Shown here in pieces: positions 17,701 to 30,510 of a DNA stretch of 64,000 bases; within the stretch, counting starts at the first letter, position 1, and the number at the start of each line of letters is the position of its first letter. A program made the position numbers and the translations under genes. Origin of the DNA: Oleispira sp. (GTDB taxonomy: Bacteria; Pseudomonadota; Gammaproteobacteria; Pseudomonadales; Oceanobacteraceae); contig JAESQF010000096.1 of assembly GCA_016765295.1 (NCBI GenBank), forward strand, positions 1 to 64,000, read 5' to 3'. Under the pieces are notes generated by a model. The model did not search any database. It saw nothing but the letters and a program-made list of their open reading frames with translations, and was not told where the DNA came from.

Positions 17701-20700
17701 TTACTCTGGACGAGTGCGCATGTTATCTAGTAACTGCTGTAAATCCGCAGCTTTTGGCTTAACTAACCAGAACTTACCAATGAAATCGTCGAAATCCTCT
17801 AAGATTTCTTGACCCCAAGCACTGCCAGTTTCCGCAACGTATTCCGTGATCACACCACGTAAATGGTTACGGTAGCCTTCTGTTAGTTCATTGCCGATAC
17901 GGTTAATATCCACAAGTTCATGGTTATACTGATCAACAAAGCTATTATCTAGGTCAAGTACATAAGCGAAACCGCCCGTCATACCCGCACCGAAGTTATA
18001 GCCCGTCTTTCCTAATACGCAAACCATACCGCCTGTCATGTATTCACAACAGTGATCGCCTACGCCTTCAACTACCGCATGAGTACCTGAGTTACGAACA
18101 GCAAAACGTTCGCCAGCACGACCTGCGGCAAGCAATTTACCGCCCGTTGCGCCGTATAAACAAGTATTACCAATGATTGAAGTATCTTGCGATTTAAACT
18201 CAGAACACTTAGGTGGGTAAACAACCAGCTTACCGCCAGCCATGCCTTTACCAACGTAATCGTTAGCATCACCCTCAAGGCGCATTTCTAAACCGCCTGC
18301 ATTCCAAACACCCCAAGACTGACCAGCCGTACCCGTCAAGTTTAACTTGATCGGCGCAGATGCCATACCTTGGTTGCCGTGACGTTTAGCGATTTCGCCG
18401 GAAAGACGAGCACCGATAGAGCGATCACAGTTGGTCACGTTAAAGCTGAATTCGCCGCCTTTTTTGGCTTCGATTACAGCAATAGTCGCTTCTACCATTT
18501 TTTCTGCTAACAGCCCTTGGTCGAACGGCACATTGCGCTCAACTTTAACCGTATGAGGTTTATCAGCAGGAATATGATCATTGGCTAATAGCGGCGTTAA
18601 ATCTAAGCCTCGCTGCTTAGAGGTTGACCCTTCGATCATTTCTAGTAGATCAGTACGACCCACAAGCTCTTCCATCGTACGAACACCCATTTGGGCCATC
18701 CAGCTACGAATTTCTTCAGCAACAAAGTGGAAATAGTTTTGCACCATTTGTGCTGTGCCGATGTAATGCTTATCACGCAAGTTTTCGTTCTGCGTGGCAA
18801 CACCAGTCGCGCAGTTGTTTAAGTGGCAAATTCGTAAGAATTTACAACCTACTGCAACCATTGGCAAAGTACCAAAACCGAAGGATTCTGCACCCAGAAT
18901 AGCGCCTTTAACAACGTCTAAACCCGATTTCAAACCACCATCAGTCTGTACACGAACCTTGCCTCGCAAGTCGTTGGCACGCAATGCCTGATGAGCTTCT
19001 GCCAAACCAAGTTCCCATGGAGAACCTGCATATTTGATCGATGTTAATGGTGAAGCAGCTGTACCACCATCGTAACCAGAGATAGTAATCAAGTCAGCGT
19101 AAGCTTTCGCGACACCCGCTGCAATCGTACCTACACCCGGCTCCGATACTAGCTTCACAGAAACTAATGCGGTTGGATTAACTTGCTTCAAATCGAAAAT
19201 CAGCTGAGCTAAATCTTCAATGGAATATATATCGTGATGCGGTGGTGGTGAAATCAAAGTCACACCAGGAACCGAATAACGTAAGGTAGCGATTAGATCA
19301 TTAACCTTACCGCCTGGCAGCTGACCACCTTCACCCGGCTTCGCGCCTTGAGCTACTTTGATCTGCAATACGTCAGCGCTGGTTAAATAGTGCGGTGTGA
19401 CACCAAAACGTCCAGATGCAATTTGCTTGATCTTGGAGTTTTTGTTGGTGCCATAACGCTTAGGATCTTCACCACCTTCACCTGAGTTGGAACGTCCACC
19501 CAAGCCATTCATCGCTTCCGCTAGTGCTTCATGTGCTTCAGGCGACAACGCACCCAAAGACATCGCGGCAGTATCGAAACGTTTGAACAGCTCAGTAGCA
19601 GGTTCAACTTCAGAAATATCAATCGCTTTAACATCTTTACGCAATGCTAATAAGTCACGAATGGTTGCTACAGGACGGTTATTAACCAAGGCAGAGAAAC
19701 GATCGTAAGCTTTTTGATCATTCTGCTGTACTGCTTGCTGAATGTTCATGATCACTTCTGGATTGTACGCGTGGTATTCACCACCGTGTACATACTTCAA
19801 TAAACCACCTTGTTCTAGTGGCTTACGGGCAATCCAAGCATTCTGCTCAACCCACTCCAAGTCTTCTTGGAAATCGGCAAAGGTAGCACCTTCAATACGG
19901 CTACTTACGCCGACAAAACAAAGATCAATAATTTCTGTGCTCAAGCCAATCGCTTCAAATAACTGCGAGCCACGGTAAGAAGCAACGGTAGAGATGCCCA
20001 TTTTAGACAAGATTTTCATCAAGCCTTTACGGATACCTTTGCGGTAATTATGTTGCGACTTAAGAGGATCACCGAGCAACTCTTTGCTGCGATGCATATC
20101 TTCTAAAATTTCAAACGTCAACCATGGGTAAACCGCAGTAGCGCCGAAACCGAGTAATACGGCAAAGTGATGAGCATCACGAGCAGAACCGGTTTCAACC
20201 ACAATATTGGCATCACAACGCAAGCCTTTGGCTACAAGGTGGTGATGAACAGCACCCGTTGCCATAGACGCAGGAATGATCAACTCACCTTGAGTAACTT
20301 CACGGTCACTTAAAATCAAAATCACTGAGCCAGCACGAACTTGCTTTTCAGCTTCCGCAACTAGTGCTTCAATCGCCGCTTTAAGGCCAATATCTGCCTG
20401 GTAAGCCAGCTTAAGCGTAACGTCTTTAAAAGCGCTATTGCCAGTATTTTTTAAACCATGAAACTTAAGATGTGATAAAACAGGAGATGTCAGAATGATA
20501 CGCTCAGCGTGATCAGGCTTCTCTTCGAAAACGTTTTTTTCCCCACCGATGCAAGTTTCTAGCGACATCACAATAGCTTCACGCAATGGATCAATCGGCG
20601 GATTAGTTACCTGTGCAAACTTCTGGCGAAAATAATCTGATACATGACGAACTCGCTGAGACAGCACGGCCATAGGAGTATCATCACCCATAGACCCCGT

Positions 20701-22152
20701 AGCTTCTTGACCCGCTTCCGCCATTGGGCGTAATACTTGGTCACGCTCCTCAAAACTCACCAACTGTAGCTTTTGGTGCGCTTTTAATTCGTCAGCAGTA
20801 ATTGGCTGTTCTTTTTTAAACGACTGTAGCTGCAAGCGTGATTCAATACGAATTGAATGCTCTTTCAACCATTGCTTATAAGGCTGGCGCTGCTTCAATA
20901 AATCATCAATCGCCTCGGCGTCCAGGATGGTGCCAGTCTGGGTATCAATCGCTAGGATTTCACCCGGGCCTACACGACCTTTAGAAACCACATCTTCAGG
21001 CTTATAACTATGAACACCTATTTCAGAAGCAACGGTAATAAAATCGTCTTTGGTGATTACCCAGCGTGAAGGACGTAAGCCGTTACGATCGAGACCACAT
21101 ACTGCATATCGACCGTCAGTCATTACTAGACCAGCCGGACCATCCCAAGGCTCCATGTGCATGGAGTTGTATTCATAGAACGCACGTAAATCGGCATCCA
21201 TAGTTTCAACATTCTGCCATGCAGGGGGAATCATCATGCGAACCGCACGGAATAAGCCCATACCCCCAGTAACCAATAGCTCTAACATGTTATCCATTGA
21301 GGATGAGTCAGAACCCGTAGTATTTACAATAGGCTGTATCGAATCTAAGTTTGGCAGTAATTCACTTTCAAACTTGCTGCCACGTGCATTCGCCCAGTTA
21401 CGGTTACCACTAATGGTATTGATTTCACCATTATGCGCCAACATACGGAACGGCTGAGCCAAAGGCCAGCGCGGCTGTGTATTCGTCGAAAAACGTTGAT
21501 GAAAAACACAAATAGACGTTTCCAGGCGCTCATCAGCTAGATCTAGGAAAAAAGCAGGAAGGTCAACAGGCATGGTTAAGCCTTTATATGACAATACTTT
21601 TTCCGACAGACTCGCAATATAAAAATCTGGGAATTGGATTAGTGCTTTTTCAGTAAAGCGACGGCCATAAAACAGTTTTACCCCAAAGGCTTCACTGTCT
21701 AAGGTTTCATTAGCGGTAATAAATACCTGCTCGAAACGTGGCAAACAATCAATCGCCATAGGACCAAGGCAGTCATTATTAGTCGGCACTGTGCGCCAGC
21801 CTAATACGTTCAAGCCTTGTTCTGACATAGCCGTTTCTAACGCAGCTTTTTGCTGCGCATAGATCGCATCGTCAAGATCCATAAACAACATGCCGATAGC
21901 ATATTGCTCTGGCAAAGTAATGCCTTGCTCTTGCGCGACTGCACGCAAGAAGGAGTCTGGCTTTTGAATTAACATCCCACAACCGTCACCGGTCTTACCA
22001 TCTGCAGCAATACCACCTCGGTGGGTCATGCAGGTTAGGGAGTCAATCGCCGTCTCTAATAACTTATGGCTAGTTTGTCCCTTTAAATGGGCAATCAAAC
22101 CAAAACCACAGTTATCTTTAAAGTCACCTGGAGTATATAGACCAGTTCTCAT
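17701..22152 (-). CDS. gltB: Glutamate synthase (NADPH) large subunit
   Basis: A 1483-residue subunit that makes two glutamates from glutamine and 2-oxoglutarate. The N-terminal type II glutamine amidotransferase domain begins with Cys15 in [10 protein letters not shown], exposed after removal of a 14-residue propeptide. The central and FMN-binding synthase domains carry [30 protein letters not shown] and [30 protein letters not shown] supplies the 3Fe-4S cysteines. The C-terminal beta-helix has the repeated G-rich [16 protein letters not shown] and [22 protein letters not shown] pattern. With gltD it assimilates ammonium together with glutamine synthetase. Confidence 0.98.
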   Translation of the reverse strand: MRTGLYTPGDFKDNCGFGLIAHLKGQTSHKLLETAIDSLTCMTHRGGIAADGKTGDGCGMLIQKPDSFLRAVAQEQGITLPEQYAIGMLFMDLDDAIYAQQKAALETAMSEQGLNVLGWRTVPTNNDCLGPMAIDCLPRFEQVFITANETLDSEAFGVKLFYGRRFTEKALIQFPDFYIASLSEKVLSYKGLTMPVDLPAFFLDLADERLETSICVFHQRFSTNTQPRWPLAQPFRMLAHNGEINTISGNRNWANARGSKFESELLPNLDSIQPIVNTTGSDSSSMDNMLELLVTGGMGLFRAVRMMIPPAWQNVETMDADLRAFYEYNSMHMEPWDGPAGLVMTDGRYAVCGLDRNGLRPSRWVITKDDFITVASEIGVHSYKPEDVVSKGRVGPGEILAIDTQTGTILDAEAIDDLLKQRQPYKQWLKEHSIRIESRLQLQSFKKEQPITADELKAHQKLQLVSFEERDQVLRPMAEAGQEATGSMGDDTPMAVLSQRVRHVSDYFRQKFAQVTNPPIDPLREAIVMSLETCIGGEKNVFEEKPDHAERIILTSPVLSHLKFHGLKNTGNSAFKDVTLKLAYQADIGLKAAIEALVAEAEKQVRAGSVILILSDREVTQGELIIPASMATGAVHHHLVAKGLRCDANIVVETGSARDAHHFAVLLGFGATAVYPWLTFEILEDMHRSKELLGDPLKSQHNYRKGIRKGLMKILSKMGISTVASYRGSQLFEAIGLSTEIIDLCFVGVSSRIEGATFADFQEDLEWVEQNAWIARKPLEQGGLLKYVHGGEYHAYNPEVIMNIQQAVQQNDQKAYDRFSALVNNRPVATIRDLLALRKDVKAIDISEVEPATELFKRFDTAAMSLGALSPEAHEALAEAMNGLGGRSNSGEGGEDPKRYGTNKNSKIKQIASGRFGVTPHYLTSADVLQIKVAQGAKPGEGGQLPGGKVNDLIATLRYSVPGVTLISPPPHHDIYSIEDLAQLIFDLKQVNPTALVSVKLVSEPGVGTIAAGVAKAYADLITISGYDGGTAASPLTSIKYAGSPWELGLAEAHQALRANDLRGKVRVQTDGGLKSGLDVVKGAILGAESFGFGTLPMVAVGCKFLRICHLNNCATGVATQNENLRDKHYIGTAQMVQNYFHFVAEEIRSWMAQMGVRTMEELVGRTDLLEMIEGSTSKQRGLDLTPLLANDHIPADKPHTVKVERNVPFDQGLLAEKMVEATIAVIEAKKGGEFSFNVTNCDRSIGARLSGEIAKRHGNQGMASAPIKLNLTGTAGQSWGVWNAGGLEMRLEGDANDYVGKGMAGGKLVVYPPKCSEFKSQDTSIIGNTCLYGATGGKLLAAGRAGERFAVRNSGTHAVVEGVGDHCCEYMTGGMVCVLGKTGYNFGAGMTGGFAYVLDLDNSFVDQYNHELVDINRIGNELTEGYRNHLRGVITEYVAETGSAWGQEILEDFDDFIGKFWLVKPKAADLQQLLDNMRTRPE

Positions 22153-22247
22153 AGAACAGCTCTCATCAACAAAAAATTCAATAAATTCAAGGGCTTACAA
22201 GCGCCCGTCGCCCACAACATGAGCTGCGTACAGTCAAAAGGGAGCTT

Positions 22248-22276
22248 ATTCTACACGGATGAGGCGCGGGTCACAA
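22248..22276 (-). promoter_or_regulatory. Probable gltB promoter
   Basis: On the minus strand TTGTGA, 17 bases, TAGAAT, about 95 bases upstream of gltB. The rest of the 200-base gap between gltB and damX holds only the damX terminator. Confidence 0.55.
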
Positions 22277-22285
22277 ATCTAGATG

Positions 22286-22311
22286 ATAAAACTGGTTGTT
22301 TTCCAACCAGC
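22286..22311 (-). terminator. Probable terminator after damX
   Basis: On the minus strand CTGGTTG-GAAAA-CAACCAG followed by TTTTATC. It separates the pil-aro-damX run from gltBD. Confidence 0.65.
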
Positions 22312-22353
22312 CATGATGAGGAATTACTCGAGAGTGTAGTGATTCTGTATTAT

Positions 22354-23808
22354 TTATCGCGCATTCAATAGCTCTTGAATAGGCTCAATTGAGCGCACCC
22401 AAGGCTGCTGCTTACGTAATTTGGCGGGCAACTTGTCTACCGATTTTTTAGCGAGCGCTTTCGACTCAAAAGGCCCAGAAACCACAACAAACCATGATCT
22501 CCCCTTATGCTCAGTACGATATCTTAATAGCGGCCCTGCTTTGCTTTTGTTTTCCTGGATAAAAACTTTGGCGCTCTTTTCTGAGTACGAACCAAACAAC
22601 TGGGCAACAAAACTTGAGGAAGCTGCCGATATTAATGTTTGTTCAGCAGCACTGAATTTAGCTACAGCTTTTACAACCTCAACTTTCGACTCATTAAAAC
22701 TTCTCTTAGCCTTAATTGGTTTAGAGGTAGCTTGCTGAATTTCAATGGGATCTTGCTGCTTTGTCACTGGACTAGGAACTGTTTTATGACCCCCGAAAGA
22801 ATCAGTTCCTTGTATTTGTGCTACTTTCACAGTAACGGGTTCGATAAAATTAAAATCTATCTCTTCTTCAACAATATCATCAACGGGCTTAGCAACATTC
22901 GCTTTCGCCCCCCCTTCGACTTCAATCAGTACAGGCGCAGTCAATACTAGCGCTTCAATTTTCTGCGATGCTGGCTGAGTGTTTTTATATAAAAAGGATA
23001 CGACTAATATCGAGGCAACTAATACTATTGCCGCGATATGGGTAATAGGAAATTTTGTTTTTTCTTTAACGCTACTTTCAGCACCACCCTCTGCTAATCG
23101 CTGAGCAATATACATCAGCTTCCCTGGGCTACCATCGGATTGCTGCAGCATGTATTCGACCTGCTCACCACTCCACTCCTGCTGTGGAAATTGTTGCAGC
23201 AAGATAATTTCAGACTCATCTTCCGTTATAAAATCAACCTGCATAATATGTAGCGGGGCGTGAGGCTCAGGTAGCTCGAGCAAAACCTCTTCTAAAATAG
23301 GGGTTGCTAAAAACATTACATGCAATGCATTCGGCTGTATTAACGCCAATTGATTGAGGTGCATTAATGTTTGGTTACTGAGCTGGTCAGCTTGATCAAT
23401 TACTAATAAGAAAGATCCCTGCTGTTCCTCGACCAACTTTTCATAGAACTGAATTATCTGCTGCTCTAAAACAGCAACATCCTCTAAGGCAGCAAGATCT
23501 ATGTGTTGAGCGATTTGGTGCAATATATCCAGATAAGATAATGTAAAGTCCGCATCAATTAATAAACTCTGATCAGGATCTTCTCTACTTGCAATCAGGG
23601 CCTGGGAAATAAAAGTCTTGCCCGAGCCTTTCTCACCGCTAAATAAAATCAACAACTCACTGTATAGCGACAAATGCTGAAGCAGTTCTAGTTGCTTGTA
23701 TTGCGAAGCAGATAATGAAGGTGGGGAGAAGGGCGTCATTGAAATGGGACGTTCCTCAATATCCACGCTAGCTTCATCATCAAGCGCACTCATTGTTTCA
23801 GTGTCCAT
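22354..23808 (-). CDS. damX: DamX-like AAA ATPase with SPOR domain
   Basis: A 484-residue single-pass membrane protein. The N-terminal AAA/ExeA-like region has Walker A FSGEKGSGKTF (near residue 60) and a Walker B-like LLVIDQADQL. A transmembrane helix lies at about 250-270 (IAAIVLVASILVVSFLY). A linker leads to a C-terminal SPOR domain (FVAQLFGSYSEKSAKVFI ... WFVVVSGPFESKALAKK) that binds denuded septal peptidoglycan. DamX proteins localise to the division septum. The order aroK-aroB-damX is conserved with both E. coli and Pseudomonas. GGAGAGG precedes the ATG. Confidence 0.85.
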   Translation of the reverse strand: MDTETMSALDDEASVDIEERPISMTPFSPPSLSASQYKQLELLQHLSLYSELLILFSGEKGSGKTFISQALIASREDPDQSLLIDADFTLSYLDILHQIAQHIDLAALEDVAVLEQQIIQFYEKLVEEQQGSFLLVIDQADQLSNQTLMHLNQLALIQPNALHVMFLATPILEEVLLELPEPHAPLHIMQVDFITEDESEIILLQQFPQQEWSGEQVEYMLQQSDGSPGKLMYIAQRLAEGGAESSVKEKTKFPITHIAAIVLVASILVVSFLYKNTQPASQKIEALVLTAPVLIEVEGGAKANVAKPVDDIVEEEIDFNFIEPVTVKVAQIQGTDSFGGHKTVPSPVTKQQDPIEIQQATSKPIKAKRSFNESKVEVVKAVAKFSAAEQTLISAASSSFVAQLFGSYSEKSAKVFIQENKSKAGPLLRYRTEHKGRSWFVVVSGPFESKALAKKSVDKLPAKLRKQQPWVRSIEPIQELLNAR

Positions 23809-23835
23809 CAGCGCCCTCTCCTTAAATTAAAATAT

Positions 23836-24924
23836 TTATAAACCCAAGCGCTCACCGGCAGCCAAAGTTTGATGCAATGTATCTGTTGAAAAATCTGATG
23901 TGACCACAGCTTCGCCAATAGAACTTAATAATACCAAACGAAGCTTGCCATCCAGAACCTTCTTATCAATTTGCATTAAATCGATAAAATTCTGATTCGT
24001 CATTTCACTGGGTGGAATGCAAGGTAACTGTGCTCGCTTCAATAAGCTCTGTAAGCCGTGAACTTCTGTTTGCGTAATATTACCTAATCGCCAAGACATA
24101 TCAGCTGCCATCACCATACCGGCAGCAACAGCCTCACCATGGAGCCATACTCCATAGCCTTGATTGGTCTCAATAGCGTGGCCAAAAGTATGGCCGAAAT
24201 TTAAGATGGCTCGAATACCACCTTCTCTTTCATCTTCCGCAACTACCGCTGCTTTGTCTAAGCAACTTAACTCAACAGCCATTGCTAAAACAGCCGAATC
24301 ATAGCTAGCCAGGGCTTCCATGTTTTTTTCTAGCCACTGGTAGAATTCATAATTACAAATCAACCCATATTTGACGACTTCAGCTATACCTGCGGATAAC
24401 TCACGCTGCGGTAAAGTATTCAAAACAGATATATCAGCAATAACACACTTAGGCTGATAAAAAGCCCCAATCATGTTCTTACCCATTCGGTGATTGACTG
24501 CCGTCTTACCACCAACAGATGAATCTACCTGCGATAATAAAGTTGTTGGTACCTGAATAAAATCAACACCACGCTGATAACATGACGCGGCAAAACCTGT
24601 CATGTCCCCAATGACTCCACCACCTAATGCTATCAAGGTTGTCGTGCGATTATGGCGCTTCTCTAGCAAAGCATCAAAAATCAAATTCAAAGTATCAAGA
24701 TTTTTATATTCTTCGCCGTCAGGCAAAATAACTTCATCAACAGCGTAATCTGTTAATGCTGACTTAACCTGCTCTAGGTATAACGGCGCAACCGTTGTAT
24801 TTGTTACGATCATTACCTGCTTGCCTTTAATATAGGGGGCAAACAATTCTGTTTGATCAATTAACGACTGACCAATAAAAATAGGATAGCTACGATCGGC
24901 AAGATCAACTGTAAGTGTCTTCAT
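23836..24924 (-). CDS. aroB: 3-dehydroquinate synthase
   Basis: Second step of the shikimate pathway, converting DAHP to 3-dehydroquinate; NAD and metal dependent. It has 362 residues from the ATG at 24924, the normal size. Conserved motifs: [59 protein letters not shown], and metal-binding [13 protein letters not shown] plus [12 protein letters not shown] start at 24954 would extend further into aroK and adds unconserved residues. The chosen start already overlaps the aroK end by 20 bases, so translation of the two is coupled. Confidence 0.96.
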   Translation of the reverse strand: MKTLTVDLADRSYPIFIGQSLIDQTELFAPYIKGKQVMIVTNTTVAPLYLEQVKSALTDYAVDEVILPDGEEYKNLDTLNLIFDALLEKRHNRTTTLIALGGGVIGDMTGFAASCYQRGVDFIQVPTTLLSQVDSSVGGKTAVNHRMGKNMIGAFYQPKCVIADISVLNTLPQRELSAGIAEVVKYGLICNYEFYQWLEKNMEALASYDSAVLAMAVELSCLDKAAVVAEDEREGGIRAILNFGHTFGHAIETNQGYGVWLHGEAVAAGMVMAADMSWRLGNITQTEVHGLQSLLKRAQLPCIPPSEMTNQNFIDLMQIDKKVLDGKLRLVLLSSIGEAVVTSDFSTDTLHQTLAAGERLGL

Positions 24925-25459
24925 CACTGGCATCAATAATATTACTTTCGACAAGTCGCTTCATAATTTCGTTCACGACATTTTTAGGATTTCGCTGATC
25001 AGTTTGAATCACTATATCAGCAACCTCTTGATAAAGAGGATCTCGAATAGCAAACAGATCGCTTAATACTTGCTTAGGGCTTTCTGTTTGCAATAACGGG
25101 CGGTTTTTATCTCGACTGGTACGGGCAAGTTGCTGCTCAACAGATGTACGCAGATAAACAACCGTTCCACGACTGGCTAAATGCGTTCTGTTTTCAGCTC
25201 GCATCACGACACCACCACCGGTAGCTAACAGTATTCCAGACCTTTGAGTAAGATCATCAATAGCGCTTTCTTCGCGTACACGAAAACCATTTTCACCTTC
25301 TTTATCAAAGATCCAAGGGATGTTAGTACCGCAGCGTAATTCGATTTCGCGATCAGAATCTATAAATTCTAATTCTAACTCGCTAGATAAAAGACGACCG
25401 ATGGTGCTTTTTCCAGCCCCCATCGGTCCGATTAAATATAAATTTAACGTTTGTGACAT
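24905..25459 (-). CDS. aroK: Shikimate kinase
   Basis: Phosphorylates shikimate at O3 with ATP; 184 residues. Walker A is GPMGAGKST (residues 11-19). [10 protein letters not shown] contains the shikimate-binding Asp, FRVREESA the conserved Arg, and LATGGGVV the Walker B-type GGG motif. It lies 6 bases after the pilQ stop and overlaps aroB, so pilMNOPQ-aroKB is probably one transcript, as in Pseudomonas. Confidence 0.96.
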   Translation of the reverse strand: MSQTLNLYLIGPMGAGKSTIGRLLSSELELEFIDSDREIELRCGTNIPWIFDKEGENGFRVREESAIDDLTQRSGILLATGGGVVMRAENRTHLASRGTVVYLRTSVEQQLARTSRDKNRPLLQTESPKQVLSDLFAIRDPLYQEVADIVIQTDQRNPKNVVNEIMKRLVESNIIDASDEDTYS

Positions 25460-25465
25460 GTAATA

Positions 25466-27559
25466 TTAACGCGTACTCAATGTATCTTTAACAAGACGAG
25501 GAGTAACAAAGATTAAAAGTTCAGCTTTACTTTCTGTGTGCTCCGTACGGCGGAATAATACACCTAAGTATGGAATATCACCTAAGAATGGTGTCTTTGT
25601 TACCGCATTTGTTTCCTCTGAGCGGAAAATACCACCTAAAACAATGGTTTCACCGTTTTCAACCAAAACCTGAGTTTCCAAAGCATTGGTATCAATCGTT
25701 GGCCCTGCCGCAGTTATTTCACCGATAGAATCTTGATTTATTTTAAGGTCCATAATAATACGGTCATCAGGAGTAATCTGCGGCGTTACTTCCAGCCTCA
25801 GAACTGCTGATTTAAATGAGATAGAAGTTGCACCGCTTGAACTCGCTTCCTGATACGGAATCTCAGTACCTGACTGAATACTTGCCGTCTGACCGTCTGC
25901 AGTTATAACACGAGGCTGAGAAACAATTTCTGCATTACCATCAGTTTCTACTGCTGATAACTCAAGATCAAGTAAATAATCAAAGGTTTGAATCCCTACA
26001 GCTAATGAAGTTGCACCAACGTCACTGACACCTAAATCAACCACATAAGCATCAGGGAAAGAAATTGAACCTGGATCATCACCGTTAGCACGATCTGCTA
26101 ATATCTGGTTTGCTTCAGTAAGCGTCCCCTGACTACCACCAATCGTATTATTAGAGTTGCTATTCGCCTTTGCATGAGCCCCCCCCCAACGTATACCTAG
26201 TTTTTTACCAACACTGGTATTCGCAATCACGATACGGGCTTCAATGAGAACCTGACGCACGGGCACATCAAGCAAAGCTATCATTTCACGAATTTTATCA
26301 AGGTTTTCACCGGTATCCTTCATCAACAGAGTATTTGTGCGTTCATCGACAACCGCGCTGCCACGAGCAGACATAAGGCCACCTTCTGAGTTCAATAATG
26401 AAGCAATATCCGTCGCCTTGGCATAACGTAACTGAGCATATTCTGATAATAAAGGCGCCAACTCCGCGACTTGCTTAACCGCTTCCAATTCGATTTTCTC
26501 ACGAGCTGCAATCTCTTCTGCTGGGGCAACCAATAAGACATTACCCATTTGACGCTTGGCTAAACCCTTTGTCTTCAATACTAGATCCAACGCTTGATCC
26601 CAAGGAACATTCTGTAAGCGTAAAGTAATACCACCATCCACAGTGTCTGATGCGACTAAGTTTTGCCCGGTAAAATCAGCAATCAACTGCAATACAGCTC
26701 GCACATCTATGTTTTGGAAATTAAGTGATAGCTTTTCGCCGGTATAGGGAAATTCAGACTTGGCTAACTTTTCTTTTTCGGCTTTCGTTATTGGCTTAAC
26801 ATTTATCGACAGTACTCCGTCTGCTTGATAAGCCAGGTAATCATACTGCCCCTCAGGCTCGATATAAATAACGGTATCGGTACCTTCCATGTTGGCATCA
26901 ATAAACTTTACCGGAGTAGCAAAATCTACTACATCTAGACGGCGACGCATATTTTCAGGCAATACCGTATTTTTCAAGGTGACGATGATTTTTTTACCCT
27001 GCTGCTCAATATCAACATTGGCTCTTGGATTGCTTAATAAAATTTGAACCTGACCGTCTTTCTGCTCTCCTCGACGAAAGTCTATATTCATAACTCTACT
27101 ATTTCCGCTATTACTGTCACCTTGCTTGGTAGCAATACGTGCTTGGCTCTGCTGAGAGGCACCTACTGCTTTCCCCATTGAGACTAACAACCTATCTTCG
27201 GAACTTTCGATAGTATAAGGGACGAGTTGGGCAAGACTGACGATAACGCGCGCCCTACCCTTGGCATTTACTACTGTCGCCGTACGAGCATTACCAAAGC
27301 CAATCTTATGATATTTGCTTTTCAGCTTGCTATTAACACCCGGTAAATCTAATGAAATACGGGCCGGTTTCTCAATGGTATACCCACCTGCCGTTGGCGG
27401 TGGCCCATCAAAAATCAACTCCATCTGGGTAACATCCCCAGGCAAAGCCGTAAATTTTATATCTATCAAATCAGAAGCATGACTCGGCATACTTATGATT
27501 GTTGCTAGAATCACAGCAACAAATACCTGTGCTGCTTTACTAATACGGTGACTCATCAT
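25466..27559 (-). CDS. pilQ: Type IV pilus secretin PilQ
   Basis: Outer-membrane secretin through which the pilus passes, 697 residues. A signal peptide (residues ~1-28) precedes two AMIN-type peptidoglycan-binding regions (about 30-130 and 155-260). Next come the N0/STN domain (YTGEKLSLNFQNIDVRAVLQLIADFTGQNLV), an N1 domain (QLRYAKATDIASLLNS ... VDERTNTLLMKDT), and the secretin core ending with IVLGGIFRSEE and PFLGDIPYLGVLFRR. The start ATG abuts the pilP stop. Fifth gene of pilMNOPQ. Confidence 0.97.
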   Translation of the reverse strand: MMSHRISKAAQVFVAVILATIISMPSHASDLIDIKFTALPGDVTQMELIFDGPPPTAGGYTIEKPARISLDLPGVNSKLKSKYHKIGFGNARTATVVNAKGRARVIVSLAQLVPYTIESSEDRLLVSMGKAVGASQQSQARIATKQGDSNSGNSRVMNIDFRRGEQKDGQVQILLSNPRANVDIEQQGKKIIVTLKNTVLPENMRRRLDVVDFATPVKFIDANMEGTDTVIYIEPEGQYDYLAYQADGVLSINVKPITKAEKEKLAKSEFPYTGEKLSLNFQNIDVRAVLQLIADFTGQNLVASDTVDGGITLRLQNVPWDQALDLVLKTKGLAKRQMGNVLLVAPAEEIAAREKIELEAVKQVAELAPLLSEYAQLRYAKATDIASLLNSEGGLMSARGSAVVDERTNTLLMKDTGENLDKIREMIALLDVPVRQVLIEARIVIANTSVGKKLGIRWGGAHAKANSNSNNTIGGSQGTLTEANQILADRANGDDPGSISFPDAYVVDLGVSDVGATSLAVGIQTFDYLLDLELSAVETDGNAEIVSQPRVITADGQTASIQSGTEIPYQEASSSGATSISFKSAVLRLEVTPQITPDDRIIMDLKINQDSIGEITAAGPTIDTNALETQVLVENGETIVLGGIFRSEETNAVTKTPFLGDIPYLGVLFRRTEHTESKAELLIFVTPRLVKDTLSTR

Positions 27560-28093
27560 TTATTCCCCTTCCACACCAGCCAATACAAGTGAACGTGGAC
27601 GTTCAATCCAACCACCTACACCATTTGGAACAATTTCAATTATATCGATACGTTGCTGAGATATACTAACAACCCTGCCATGATTCTGACCGATAAAATA
27701 ACCTTCTTTTACTTTATGAATACCACTACTAGGCGCAGAAATTAAAGCCCATAAATGATTACTTTCACGTTTGATAGTACCTACCATAGAAAGTGATCCA
27801 AACGAGTACTGCTCAAGCTGTTCTTTTGAGCGATTAAGATCTGGCTTCACATTAGAGGTCGGCGCAATTGCTTTTGCAACCTGATCTAAATTTACCGGTA
27901 AATCAAACGGTGAACGTAAACCTGTGGCGCTATAACTAAACGCCTCATAAGGCTCAAACACCGGCAAGGGTTCAATCACACCTCTAGGTTGATTCATAAT
28001 TTCATCAACAAACTGTTTTAAATCCGTCGTTCCTGAAGGAACTCCACATGCCGCTAATAACGAGATCAGCATTAACAGTATAAGTTTTTTCAT
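27560..28093 (-). CDS. pilP: Type IV pilus alignment lipoprotein PilP
   Basis: A 177-residue inner-membrane lipoprotein. The chosen ATG (28093, GAGGGG upstream) gives MKKLILLMLISLLAACG with a lipobox. The C-terminal HR beta-domain (SLSMVGTIKRESNHLWALI, KVKEGYFIGQNHGRV) contacts the N0 domain of PilQ. It links the inner-membrane PilMNO platform to the secretin. An upstream in-frame start at 28108 would fall inside pilO and spoil the signal peptide. The start is one base past the pilO stop. Confidence 0.95.
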   Translation of the reverse strand: MKKLILLMLISLLAACGVPSGTTDLKQFVDEIMNQPRGVIEPLPVFEPYEAFSYSATGLRSPFDLPVNLDQVAKAIAPTSNVKPDLNRSKEQLEQYSFGSLSMVGTIKRESNHLWALISAPSSGIHKVKEGYFIGQNHGRVVSISQQRIDIIEIVPNGVGGWIERPRSLVLAGVEGE

Positions 28094-28094
28094 G

Positions 28095-28724
28095 TTAATC
28101 CCCCTCATTATAACGATAAGTTTTAGCCAATATTTTTAATGATAAAGAATCACTATCCTTACCTGTAGTACTGATAGAGAAGTCATGCAGGGTAACTATT
28201 CGTGGCAAAGAAGCGACTGACGAAACATAGGCTCCCAATTCATGATAGTCGCCCTCCACCTCAATTTGAATAGGAAGTTCATTATAGAACTCCGTGCTAA
28301 CCTGCTTCTGTGGTGAGATTACCTTAAGGTCCAAACCATTATTTAACGCGGCCAGTGAAATATCATCAATCAAACCAGGTACTTCTGTATCTCGAGGCAA
28401 CTGTTTAAGAATGGATTTGAAACTTTGTTCCATTTCTACCATCTGCGCTCTGTACTCATCAAGATTAGCAACCTGAAATGCTTTATTCTCAAAGTCTTCC
28501 TTCAGTTTCAGTTCTTGTTTAGACTCACGACTTAACTTTACCTGCATAGGCTCAAGCATCATAAAATAGCCACCCACTAAAATAGAGAGTGCTATTATTG
28601 TACAAAGTATGCTTTTACCTGCTGCTGGCCAAGAGCCCATATTCTCCCAGTCGATATCATTAACATCAAATTCATTAATTTTATCTAGATAAGGCTGCAG
28701 GTCGAACTTATTACTTTTCGCCAT
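28095..28724 (-). CDS. pilO: Type IV pilus inner membrane protein PilO
   Basis: A 209-residue bitopic protein with a short cytoplasmic N-terminus, one TM helix at about residues 36-56 (SILCTIIALSILVGGYFMML), a coiled-coil (ESKQELKLKEDFENKA) and a ferredoxin-like periplasmic domain. It forms heterodimers with PilN. Its ATG overlaps the pilN stop as TAATG, giving translational coupling. Confidence 0.95.
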   Translation of the reverse strand: MAKSNKFDLQPYLDKINEFDVNDIDWENMGSWPAAGKSILCTIIALSILVGGYFMMLEPMQVKLSRESKQELKLKEDFENKAFQVANLDEYRAQMVEMEQSFKSILKQLPRDTEVPGLIDDISLAALNNGLDLKVISPQKQVSTEFYNELPIQIEVEGDYHELGAYVSSVASLPRIVTLHDFSISTTGKDSDSLSLKILAKTYRYNEGD

Positions 28725-29280
28725 TATTCGTCCTCCTTATTCTTGTTTTTAGGATCGACCTGAACCATTGTCACTTCGAAAGTATTATAGCCATCCTTGC
28801 CTGCTTTCACGCTGATTAAATTCGGCGAATCAAACCAGTCAGAATCATCAAAATTACGCATCAAAGCAGCAACCCGGTTATTGGATTTCGCTCGCCCTTT
28901 AACCATAACCTGAGCACCTTTAATCTCTAAACTGGTGAAATATAAATCATCTGGAATAGAGCGAGCAATCTCATCGAACAAGCGAACAATAATAGGTCGA
29001 TTGCCTTGCAAATCTTGAATCAACTTCATTCGTTCTAATAATTGATCACGTTTATCACGCAACGCTTGTATTTCAGTTATCTGTTCACTCAATACCGCCA
29101 TTTCTTTTTGGATAAAGACATTACGATATTTTTGAGCTTTATATTGACTTTCAACTTGCCCAGTTACAAACCAAACAAGTGCCGCCGCTGCTATTGCAAC
29201 AGCAACTATGATACCGAGAAACTCTTGTTGACGCTCTTTGCGAAGCTCTTCGCGCCACGGTAATAAATTAATTTTAGCCA

Positions 29281-29281
<1 letters not shown>
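28724..29281 (-). CDS. pilN: Type IV pilus inner membrane protein PilN
   Basis: A 185-residue bitopic protein. The cytoplasmic N-terminus MAKINLLPWREELRKERQQEF holds the conserved INLLPWR motif that binds PilM. A TM helix lies at about 22-43, followed by a coiled coil and a ferredoxin-like periplasmic fold. Its start codon overlaps the pilM stop (TAATG), and pilO overlaps its own stop in the same way. Confidence 0.96.
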
Positions 29282-30360
<1,079 letters not shown>

Positions 30361-30414
30361 TCAAATTCACAGACTTGCGGAGCAAAGCTATTTCATCACA
30401 TGAATGTTGAACTC

Positions 30415-30444
30415 ATTATAAGCACAATCCTATTAAAAGAACAA
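30415..30444 (-). promoter_or_regulatory. Probable pilM operon promoter
   Basis: On the minus strand TTGTTC, 18 bases, TATAAT, about 65 bases upstream of pilM. A separate plus-strand TATAAT at 30453-30458 may serve mrcA, though no clear -35 goes with it. Confidence 0.5.
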
Positions 30445-30510
30445 AAAAGCCTTATAATAAGTCAGCCCGTTATAAGCGGCCTAACAATCAGCAGCATACA
30501 TGTATTCGTT

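Noticed and set aside
30400-30510. 37-codon N-terminal extension of PBP1A
   Set aside because: Not conserved in the family and would put the membrane helix far from the N-terminus; region holds the divergent promoters.
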